A DNA stretch of 64,000 bases from Aldrovandia affinis (lineage: Eukaryota; Chordata; Actinopteri; Notacanthiformes; Halosauridae). Position numbers and translations under genes: made by a program. The notes under the pieces were generated by a model. The model ran no database searches and was not told the DNA's origin. It saw nothing but the letters and a program-made list of their open reading frames with translations. Location of the stretch: the NCBI GenBank assembly GCA_029706075.1, contig JAINUG010000216.1, positions 1 through 64,000 on the forward strand. Reading direction: 5' to 3'. Shown one piece after another: positions 11,278 to 23,200 of the stretch; the stretch's first letter is position 1; each line of letters begins with the position of its first letter.

Positions 11278-14200
11278 GTAAGATATTGATACAACTCATA
11301 AAACCATGTTTCTGGTTTCTTATTATTAGTTTATCTTAAAACAATATGGTTAACAGACATTTTGTGTCAAGCCTTTCTTATGTGACTTTTACATGGATAC
11401 GAGTCACATAAATAAGAAAAACACCTGTGCTTAAAAAAAAGTTGAAGCGGCATAGTGAAAGAAAATGAGTTTGCAGGAACATTTCCAAACTTATACATTC
11501 TTGTTTTCAGATGATCTTGTAAATATGACACTTTTATTCTGAGAATTTTTCTGCTGAGTGTTACCTTACTGTAAAATGAATACACCATTGCCGGCTGGAT
11601 TTCAATTGGATGCAATGTTTTATTGACACAACCCATAGGAATGTAAATCTACACAATCTTTGCACCATTTTATGTAGATTTAACAGCTGACACAGGAGTG
11701 CAGGCCTGGACATACCATTACAGTATAAGGCCCAACAGGGACTGGAATTCTGCACGGCAATGGTGCCTTCAGCATTACACTGACATGGTGGCCATACAGA
11801 ACCAGAGGGAAATTGCATACCTCAATGAGAACCTGCCCAAGAACAGGTACTACTATTGGATTGGTATCAGGAAACTGGATGGTGTCTGGACTTGGGTCGG
11901 AACAAACAAGACCCTAACCCTGGAGTCTGAGAACTGGGCCAAGGGGGAGCCCAACAACAGGGGAACACATGAGGAGACATGGATACTGCGAAGTGGAATG
12001 ACCAACGCTGCAGCAGTAAAAAGGGAGTCCTTTGTTATGAAGGTAAAAAGCAACTGTTGTTATGGTTATTGTGTGACTTTCTTCATGTTGTTAAGATGCA
12101 AACACCTGCATTGTGGGCCTGCATCTGCATCCCACTGCTTTAAACCAGACAGACTTTGAACTCACATACACCTGTTCGAGACAATTTGAGACAATACTGA
12201 AAACAGAATATGGTCTGGGTCCAGATAAATATGTAGTAATTATTGTCCCAAAATTTGAACATGATAAATTTGAAGATAATTTTTCAATGATAAGATTATG
12301 TTTTATGACACACAATATGTATACACTGTAATCATGTTTGGACCTCTGCTTAGCATTAATTACACTATATTAATAACAAAATGATTGAAAAGAGTACTTT
12401 ACCAAACCAGATTTGACTGACAAGTATGGCAGGAATTCCTTTCTGTATCAGACTCTAAGGTGGTTAAACTGGAAATGATGTGCGATCATTCTGTCTTTTT
12501 TGAAGCCGCCTGCACACAAGAGTCCTGCAGTGCCCAGGCAGAATGCGTGGAGACCATCGGGAACTACACCTGCAAATGCCACCCCGGCTTCCAGGGACCA
12601 CGCTGTGAGGAAGGTCAGTCACCTCGCTCTCATCTGATCGACCAGGCTGATCACCCCATAATCACATCCAGCCATCTCCAGTCATCACTCACTGTACGCT
12701 GTGACTGTCCAACTTCTGAATGTCCAGAGCATCCGCTCAGGAGATCAAGACGAGCATCTTCTCTCCTCTTGGAGTTACACTTTGTATACTTGTCTTCATT
12801 TCAACTGGCTTCCTTATTAATGAATTAGCGGCAACACCTCAACAGTGAAGTAGCTCTTTGTAGGCTTGCAAAAAAGGGGTGCTAGGTCTATGAAATTGCA
12901 AAAATATTTTATAATAGGAAAAAAACGTGTCCAAAACAGGTCAACATTTTGTTAGTTCAACAGATTGGAACTCAAGGAAGTCACAGAACAAAACGGTTTT
13001 ATTCTTAAACTTCAAACTTAGTCAACTAGAATTAATTGATATCTCATCTGAAAAGCTGAATTGTCTAATCTAGATTGGATACCCCTTGATAGTTTCTGCT
13101 GTGAGTCATTTGGGGGGTATAATATACAAATGTGCCTTCAACTAGGTTTTTGTTCATATGTGCCCTTTAAGGATATTTGCAGTATTGCCTAGTATTAATC
13201 TCAACCAATAAACTTGAGATTAACCAAAGAAACACTTAACTAGTTGGAAAAGAAACCAGTATGTGATGGGTACCCAGGTCCAGGGTTATGGAACAGCAGA
13301 TTTAAGAAAACATGATTATTTGATGGAATCTGCCTTCATTCCTCAGTGGTATTGTGTGATGTCCTGGAGGCTCCAGGGCATGGCTCGCTGCAATGTGCTG
13401 ACGTTTATGGCTCATTCCTGTTCAACTCGTCCTGCATGTTCCGTTGTGCCCGGGGCTTCTCACTCATGGGGACATGGCACCTGCAGTGCCAGGCTTCTGG
13501 CCGCTGGGATGCTGATCCTCCCTCATAACCGCAATCCACCAGCTGCCCAGATGCCCACTCTCTGAGCCACTGCCTCTGTTGCAGATGTGCTTGCGGCTCG
13601 TTGACAAATCAATTGACGCTAATGCCCTCATGAATTCTAATGTAATTTGCGCTGTTGTGAATGATTGAGTGGTTCAGCTGGGGGAGGGGGTGGTTGGGGG
13701 TGATACACAATCAGGCAGCTGTAAGGGTGAATCAGGGACCCCAACAGCACATGCATAGTGAGACACATGAGATGATATATTTTCTTCCCTGATTGCATTG
13801 CAGCTGTGAAATGCCCAGAACTGCCCGGTGCTTCTACTAGAGGAAGCATGGACTGCTCCCACCCCAATGAGCAACACAGTTTTAACACCACATTTGAATT
13901 TAGCTGTGAAGAGGGATTTCAGCTCAATGGCTCCATCAGTGTTCAGTGTGACTCCAGTGGGCGATGGACTGATTACATGCACACTTATGTATTCAATTGG
14001 TACAAGCTTGTACAATGTCTCTTGGGAAATGTAAGTCTTTATGCAACACCAGCAATGTCCAACGCCCTTGTTGCAACACCCCTCTTCCGGTACACGCCTA
14101 ACTTCACAGATTCTCCAAACCACAGTGAACCGAACTGCAGGGGTGGCATGTGATCCATTTACAGTTTGAATTTAAAGGGTTTATGTGTGAGAGTAATGAG

Positions 14201-17200
14201 GTTTACAGAGCTTACCAGTCCGCCTCATGGATTGATAACTTTAACTATAGCTCCACCTGCTAACTGGGCAGTGAATGGAGCTTCTAAATAAATACATAGC
14301 TCAGTGAGTGGAGCTGAGTGGAGGGGTTCCTGCTCAACGGGACAGCCTCCATTCAGTGTACCTCCCTGGGGATGTGGACTGAGCCTCCTCCACTCTGTCA
14401 GGGTAACTCTCCCATCATTTTTTCCACATTTTTTCCCCACTTTTCTCCCAATTTAGTGTCCAATTTCACCCTCTATTTATTTTGATTCACCCTCCCCCAC
14501 AAAATTGCCGTCCGTCCTGCCGGTCAAGCTATTGCCTGAGGCCGGCAATGATCTGCCTACTTGCCTATTATTTTGTCCACAGGGAAATCCTTCAAACTCC
14601 TCGGCAAGCTTGTGCTGCCTCCGATCAGGGCTCCCGGCCAGAGCACAGTGTGATTTCAAATCGCGACTACAATAGGCAGCTCAGACTCACAAAGCGCCAG
14701 TCAAAGCGAGTGTGTTAGACCGCTACACTATCCCAGACCCTAACTCTCCCATCATTAATTCTGCACACATTTAGGGGATGTTGGACAGATTAGTGTGGAA
14801 ATATTTCCTCCTACTGGGCACAAACTGAAATTAGTTTTAATCAGCTTCAGGAAAAATACATTTGCATCACTTAATGACAGGATGTACTGCTAACCAGTAG
14901 TCTGGCAGTCCTATCTTTTGGGCTGGAATCATTTAGCTATGCTTTCACTCACCAACGAGTTGACACGTGTCTCCTGTTCCTGTCCTCTCAGCTCGACAGT
15001 GTCTCCCCCTGGTGGCTCCAGGCAGAGGTCAGATGAACTGCTCTCACCCTCACTCCCACTTCAGCTTTGGCTCCAGGTGTGAGCTGGGCTGTGAGGAGGG
15101 CTTTGTGTTGAGCGGAGCACCCACCCTGCAGTGCACTGAGTCTGGGCTCTGGAGCCACACTGCCCCCTCCTGCCAAGGTGAGAGCCCCATCTCTCACTGC
15201 ACACAGGGGAACAGAGAGAGAGGACTAAGGGCTTTCAGTGTTTACTGCTACAATATTGAGATGCACAACTCACAATCAGTGATTTATGTTAATGTTATGT
15301 GTGAATTGTAAAACTTTATGAAGCCTGTGGCACAAAAACTTGAGGTGCACGTTAACCAGCGGTTACCTGCATCACACACAAAACATTCACCAGTGTGAGA
15401 ATTCAGGCCTCTGTTCTCATTGACCCAGTTCTCTAGAAATGTATATTGAAAAGACCATTAGTATTGTGGGAGAGATTATGCATTCATACATTAATACACA
15501 CAGTATTGTATTGTAGATGATGATGCCACAGACTCTTAAATTCTCCATTGTGTGGCATTACTGTCTAAATCAGTGATACTGCACATGACTGGATCCCTAA
15601 ATCCCAAGAATTCAGTAGTCATGATACCTACATTCATCTGATCTCTCTGAATCTGATGCTCTTGTTTTATCCAGTGTTGTTAAGAACTTTTTCATTAAAA
15701 AAAAAAATACATGCAAATCTCAGTTCTGTAGATGGTGTAATGAGATGGAGGGGTAAATCTTCCTATTTCTTTGGGGGTGGGGTCACTCTTCCTCTGTGTG
15801 CCCACAAGTGGACACATGTCTGGGAGTCAGAGTGATCCCCTCTGCCAGGGTGAAATCATAGCCTCTCTGTCTGACATCTGCACATGCTCAGATGTTGCAT
15901 GCCTGGTGCTGGTGGCTGCAGTGGAGCTGAGGGTCTGTTTCCTGGTTTTTCAGCTCGACGGTGCAACACACTAACAGTTCCCTTCCACGGCTCCCTGAGC
16001 TGCTACCACCCTTATGAGAAGTTCAGCTTCAACTCTACCTGTAACGTGAGCTGTGTGGAGGGATTCCTGCTCAACGGGACAGCCTCCATTCAGTGTACCT
16101 CCGTGGGGATGTGGACTGAGCCTCCTCCACTCTGTCAGGGTAACTCTCCCATAATTAACTCTGCACACCTTTAGGGGATGTTGGAAGGATTAGTGAGGAG
16201 ACACTTCCCCCTGCTGGGCATAAACTGAAACATGCTTTAATCAGTTTCAGTCAAATATGTTTGCATCACCTTATTAATTATAGGAGTACACATACATGTA
16301 TTCGTATTATGTTGTCCAACATTCCAGGTCTTGTAGGCTGAAATCCTTCTGTTTTGCTACTACATTTTCTTTGGAGCAGAAATGGCCAATATAGTCTTGA
16401 AGCAGAATGTAAGTCGGTCAATAATCTTGCACTTAGTGACTAGAATTATCCACCCCCCTCTATATTCATTAACTTCAGAATGAAGTATAATGTAGCTATA
16501 TACTCTCATAGTAAAGCTATGAGTTATAGATCATTGTTTGGTTGGTCTGAGAATAATCCCCTACCGCACTGAAGCATGTGTCTCCTCTTCCTGTCCTCTC
16601 AGCTCGACAGTGTCTCCCCCTGGTGGCTCCAGGCAGAGGTCAGATGAACTGCTCTCACCCTCACTCCCACTTCAGCTTTGGCTCCAGGTGTGAGCTGGGC
16701 TGTGAGGAGGGCTTTGTGCTGCACCCTGCAGTGCACTGAGTCTGGGCTCTGGAGCCACACTGCCCCTTCCTGCCAAGTGAGCCCCATCTCTCAGAGGGGA
16801 CTGAGAGAGGACTGAGGGCTTTCAGTGTTTACTGCTACAATATTGAGATACACAACTCACAATCAGTGATTTATTTTAATGTTATGTGTGAATTACAAAA
16901 CTTTATGAAGCCTGTGGCACAAAAACTTGAGGTTCACGTTAACCAGCGGTTACCTGCATCACACACAAAACATTCACCAGTATGAGAATTCAGGCCTCTG
17001 TGCTCATTGACCCAGTTCTCTAGAAATGTATACTGAAAAGACCATTAGTATAGTGGGAGAGATTATGCATTCGTACATTAATACACACATTATTGTATTG
17101 TAGATGGTGATGCCACAGACCCTTAAATTCTCCATTGTGTGGCATTACTGTCTAAATCAGTGATACTGCACATGACTGGACCCCTCAATACCAAGCAGTC

Positions 17201-20200
17201 AGTAGTCATGATACCTACATTTATCTGATCTCTCTGAATCTGATGCTCTCCTTTTATCCAGTGTTGTTGACAATTTTTTAATTAAAAAAATAAATACATG
17301 CAAATCTCAATTCTGTGGAAGGTGTGGTGGAGATGGAGGGGTAAATCTTCCTATTTTGTTTGGGGTGGGGGCACTCTTCCTCTGTGTGCCAACAAGTGGA
17401 CACATGTTTGGGAGTCAGAGTGCTCCCCCTCTGCCAGGGTGACATCATAGCCTCTCTGTCTGACATCTGCACATGCTCAGATGTTGCATGTCTGGTGCTG
17501 GTGGCTGCAGTGGAGCTGAGGGTCTGTTTCCTGTTTTTTCAGCTCGACGGTGCAACACACTAACAGTTCCCTTCCACGGCTCCCTGAGCTGCTACCACCC
17601 TTATGAGAAGTTCAGCTTCAACTCTAGCTGTAACGTGAGCTGTGTGGAGGGATTCCTGCTCAACGGGACAGCCTCCATTCAGTGTACCTCCCTGGGGATG
17701 TGGACTGAGCCTCCTCCACTCTGTCAGGGTAACTCTCCCATCATTAACTCTGCACACATTTAGGGGATGTTGGACAGATTAGTGTGGAAATATTTCCTCC
17801 TACTGGGCACAAACTGAAACATGTTTTAATCAGTTTCAGGAAAAATACATTTGCATCACCTAATTAATTATAGGAGTACACATACATGGATGTTGTCCAA
17901 CATTCCAGGTCTAGGCTGAAATCCTTCTGTTTTGCTACTACATTTTCTTTGGGCAGAAATGGCCAATATAGTCTTGAAGCAGAATGTAAGTCAGTCAATA
18001 ATCTTGCACTTAGTGACTAGAATTATCCACCCTCCTCTATATTCATTAACTTCAGAATGAAGTATAATAGAGCTATATACTCTCATAGTAAAGCTATGAG
18101 TTATAGATCATTGTTTGGTTGGTCTGAGAATAATCCTCACTGAAGCATGTGTCTCCTCTTCCTGTCCTCTCAGCTCGACAGTGTATCCCCCTGGTGGCTC
18201 CAGGCAGAGGTCAGATGAACTGCTCTCACCCTCACTCCCACTTCAGCTTTGGCTCCAGGTGTGAGCTGGGCTGTGAGGAGGGCTTTGTGCTGAGAGGAGC
18301 ACCCACCCTGCAGTGCACTGAGTCTGGGCTCTGGAGCCACACTACCCCCTCCTGCCAAGGTGAGAGCCCCATCTCTCACTGCACACAGGGGAACAGAGAG
18401 AGAAGACTGAGGGCTTTTAGTGTTTACTGCTACAATATTGAGATACACAACTCACAATCAGTGATTTATGTTAATGTTATGTGTGAATTGTAAAACTTTA
18501 TGAAGCCTGTGGCACAAAAACTTGAGGTGCACGTTAACCAGCGGTTACCTGCATCACAGACAAAACATTCACCAGTGTGAGAATTCAGGCCTCTGTTCTC
18601 ATTGACCCAGTTCTCTAGAAATGTATATTGAAAAGACCATTAGTATTGTGGGAGAGATTATGCATTCATACATTAATACACACAGTATTGTATTGTAGAT
18701 GGTGATGCCACAGACCCTTAAATTCTCCATTGTGTGGCATTACTGTCTAAATCAGTGATACTGCACATGACTGGACCCCTCAATACCAAGCAGTCAGTAG
18801 TCATGATACCTACATTTATCTGATCTCTCTGAATCTGATGCTCTTGTTTTATCCAGTGTCGTTGACAATTTTTTAATGAAAAAAATAAATACATGCAAAT
18901 CTCAGTTCTGTAGAAGGTGTAATGGAGATGGAGGAGTAAAACTTCCTATTTTGTTGGGGGTGGGGGCATTCTTCCTCTGTGTGCCAACAAGTGGACACAT
19001 GTCTGGGAGTCAGAGTGATCCCCCTCTGCCAGGGTGAAATCATAGCCTCTCTGTCTGATATCTGCACATGCTCAGATGTTGCATGTCTGGTGCTGGTGGC
19101 TGCAGTGGAGCTGAGGGTCTGTTTCCTGGTTTTTCAGCTCGACGGTGCAACACACTAACAGTTCCCTTCCACGGCTCCCTGAGCTGCTACCACCCTTATG
19201 AGGAGTTCAGCTTCAACTCTAGCTGTAACGTGAGCTGTGTGGAGGGGTTCCTGCTCAACGGGACAGCCTCCATTCAGTGTACCTCCCTGGGGGTGTGGAC
19301 TGAGCCTCCTCCACTCTGTCAAGGTAACTCTCCCATAATTTTTTTCACATTTTTTCTCCTCTTTTCTCCCAATTTAGTGTCCAATTTCACCCTCTATTTA
19401 TTTTGATTCACCCTCCCCCACAAAACTGAAACATCCTGCCGGTCAGTTTGCCTGAGGCCGGCAATGATCTGCCTATTTGCTTATTATTTTGTCCACAGGA
19501 AATCCTTACACTCCTCGGCAAGCTTGTGTTGTCCAACATCAGGTCTTGCCAGGCACAAATGATTTCTGTTTTCTACTACATTAGGCTTCAGACTCACAAA
19601 GCGCCAGTCATATAGTCTTGTTAGAGCAGAATCCCAGACCCTAACTCTCCCATCATTAATTCTGCACACATTTAGGGATGTTGACAGATTAGTGTGGAAA
19701 TATTTCCTCCTACTGGGCACAAACTGAAATTAGTTTTAATCAGCTTCAGGAAAAATACATTTGCATCACTTAATGACAGGATGTACTGCTAACCAGTAGT
19801 CTGGCAGTCCTATCTTTTGGGCTGGAATCATTTAGCTATGCTTTCACTCACCAAGGAGTTGACATGTGTCTCCTGTTCCTGTCCTCCCAGCTCGACAGTG
19901 TCTCCCCCTGGTGGCTCCAGGCAGAGGTCAGATGAACTGCTCTCATCCTCACTCCCACTTCAGCTTTGGCTCCAGGTGTGAGCTGGGCTGTGAGGAGGGC
20001 TTTGTGCTGAGAGGAGCACCCACCCTGCAGTGCACTGAGTCTGGGCTCTGGAGCCATACTGCCCCCTCCTGCCAAGGTGAGAGCCCCATCTCTCACTGCA
20101 CACAGGGGAACAGAGAGAGAGGACTAAGGGCTTTTAGTGTTTACTGCTACAAAGTTGAGATGCACAACTCACAATCAGTGATTTATGTTAATGTTATGTG

Positions 20201-23200
20201 TGAATTATAAAACGTTATGAAGCCTGTGGCACAAAAACTTGAGGTGCACGTTAACCAGCGGTTACCTGCATCACACACAAAACATTCACCAGTGTGAGAA
20301 TTCAGGCCTCTGTGCTCAATGACCCAGTTCTCTAGACATTTATATTGAAAAAGACCCCAGACCCTTAAATTCTCCATTGTGTGGCATTACTGTCTAAATC
20401 AGTGATAGTGCACATGACTGGACCCCTCAATACCAAGCAGTCAGTAGTCATGATACCTACATTTATCTGATCTCTCTGAATCTGATGCTCTTGTTTTATC
20501 CAATGTTGTTGACAATTTTTTTATAAAAATAAATAAATACATGCAAATCTCAATTCTGTGGAAGGTGTGGTGGAGATGGAGGGGTAAATCTTCCTATTTT
20601 GTTGGGGGTGGGGGCACTCTTCCTCTGTGTGCCAACAAGTGGACACATGTCTGGGAGTCAGAGTGCTCCCCCTCTGCCAGGGTGACATCATAGCCTCTCT
20701 GTCTGATATCTGCACATGCTCAGATGTTGCATGTCTGGTGCTGGTGGCTGCAGTGGAGCTGAGGGTCTGTTTCCTGGTTTTTCAGCTCGACGGTGCAACA
20801 CACTAACAGTTCCCTTCCACGGCTCCCTGAGCTGCTACCATCCTTATGAGAAGTTCAGCTTCAACTCTAGCTGTAGCGTGAGCTGTGTGGAGGGGTTCCT
20901 GCTCAACGGGACAGCCTCCATTCAGTGTACCTCCCTGGGGATGTGGACTGAGCCTCCTCCACTCTGTCAGGGTAACTCTCCCATCATTAACTCTGCACAC
21001 CTTTAGGGGATGTTGGAAGGATTAGTCAGGAGACACTTCCCCCTGCTGGGCACAAACTGAAACATGCTTTAATCAATTTCAGTAAAATATTTTTGCATCA
21101 CCAAATTATAGGAGTACACATACATGTATTTATATTATGTTGTCCAACATTCCAGGCCTTGTAGGCTGAAATCCTTCTGTTTTGCTACTACATTTTCTTT
21201 GGAGCAGAAATGGCCAATATAGTCTTGAAGCAGAATGTAAGTCAGTCAATAATCTTGCACTTAATGACTAGAATTATCCACCCCCCTCTATATTCATTAA
21301 CTTCAGAATGAAGTATAATGTAGCTATATACTCTCATAGTAAAGCTATGAGTTATAGATCATTGTTTGGTTGGTCTGAGAATAATCCCCAACACCGCACT
21401 GAAGCATGTGTCTCCTCTTCCTGTCCTCTCAGCTCGACAGTGTCTCCCCCTGGTGGCTCCAGGCAGAGGTCAGATGAACTGCTCTCACCCTCACTCCCAC
21501 TTCAGCTTTGGCTCCAGGTGTGAGCTGGGCTGTGAGGAGGGCTTTGTGCTGAGAGGAGCACCCACCCTGCAGTGCACTGAGTCTGGGCTCTGGAGCCACA
21601 CTACCCCCTCCTGCCAAGGTGAGAGCCCCATCTCTCACTGCACACAGGGGAACAGAGAGAGAGGACTGAGGGCTTTCAGTGTTTACTGCTACAATATTGA
21701 GATACACAACTCACAATCAGTGATTTATGTTAATGTTATGTGTGTATTACAAAACTTTATGAAGCCTGTGGTACAAAAACTTGAGGTGCACGTAAACCAG
21801 CGGTTACCTGCACTGCATCACACACAAAACATTCACCAGTATGAGAAATCAGGCCTCCGTGCTCAATGATCCAGTGCTCTGGCAATTGATACTAAAAAAA
21901 GCATTCGTATTGCAGGAGAGATTATGCATTCATGCAATCATATGTACTGTAGATGGTGTTGACACAGACTCTTACATTCTCCAATATCAGTGATTTTGTT
22001 AAGGTGGAACCAGTCATCAACATCACACACTCATCGGTAATACCTTGCAGGCCTCTTCGCTCATTGGCCCAGTTCTCTAACAATGGAGACTGAAAAGACC
22101 ATTAGTATTCTGGGAGAGATGATGCATTCATACATGAATACGTATTGTAGGTGGTGGGTATCTATTTATACAGCAGGATATGTATATATACTTTTTGTTA
22201 ATGCCTTTTCCCTTTTTTTCTCCCAATTTGTTATGCCCAATCATACTCTAAGCCACGCTTGCTGAAATCTCCGCTGTCAATTTGGGAGAGCATAGACAAG
22301 CACGCACTCTCCTCCAAAACACGTGATGTTAGCCGCTACCTCTTTTTACTCCACAGTCTAAGCTTGCACAGACATGAGGAAGACACTTTGTGAGCAGCTT
22401 CATGCCAGCAGTCTGCGGGCGTCCCCGGTTGATCAGTGGGGTCACTGGTGTACAAGGAGACATAGACAATCCGTTCAACTAATCCCTCCCTCCCTGACAA
22501 TTATGCATCATCTCGCTAGTACGGTGCCTTAACGGGATGAGCCACACAGCAGGGTATTTTATTGGAGCAATTCGACAGCAGTGTCCCACAAGGGATTTGA
22601 ACCTCCAAGCACAGATCCTTAACCACAACACTGCACTGTTGTCCCAGTGGGGTTAGCCGCATTTTGGGTAAGCGTTGTAAACATGTCATGTTGCTCAAAG
22701 TGCTGTTGTATTCCTTTTGCAGTCGTGCACTGTGAGCCCCTGGGCCCTCTTCCCCCACACCTCGCCATGAAATGCTACAGCCCACTGGGGAACCTAAGCT
22801 TCAGTTCTCAGTGTCTCTTCCACTGTGGGGATGGTTCCTCTCTGAACGGGACAGCAAAAATGTCCTGCACCTCCAATGGGCTGTGGACTACACCTCTGCC
22901 ATCATGCACAGGTACCTACAATACACCAGTTTTTTCTTTCCTTCCATGGCAAATCATTTGCAAAACATTTCATGTTTTTCTTTTCAACATTTCATTCCTT
23001 GTCCTGTTTTCTTATGGTAGTATTTGCCATTGTAGACTCGCTATGTCAGTCAATGACCGATTGGACGGCCACTTGTAACTCAGGCTGCTGTGTTTCAGAA
23101 CTGGAGATGACAGTTGGAATAGGCATGCTGAAGTACGCAGGGGTGGGGTTTGCTTCGGGTGCGTCCCTTTTACTCCTGGCCGGACTGGGATTTCTCATCG

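Larger units (their letters stand above)
14200..22160 (+). repeat. Intragenic tandem array of about 1.6-kb CCP doublets with three-doublet higher-order structure
   Basis: B and A CCP exons alternate with their introns. A-exon starts are 14992, 16603, 18174, 19891 and 21433; B-exon starts are 15954, 17543, 19138 and 20786. Intron sequence is as similar as exon sequence between copies, so the expansion is young. B0-A1 resembles B3-A4, and B1-A2 resembles B4-A5, at offsets of 4.83-4.92 kb. Partial intron copies continue to about 22,150. Confidence 0.9.
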
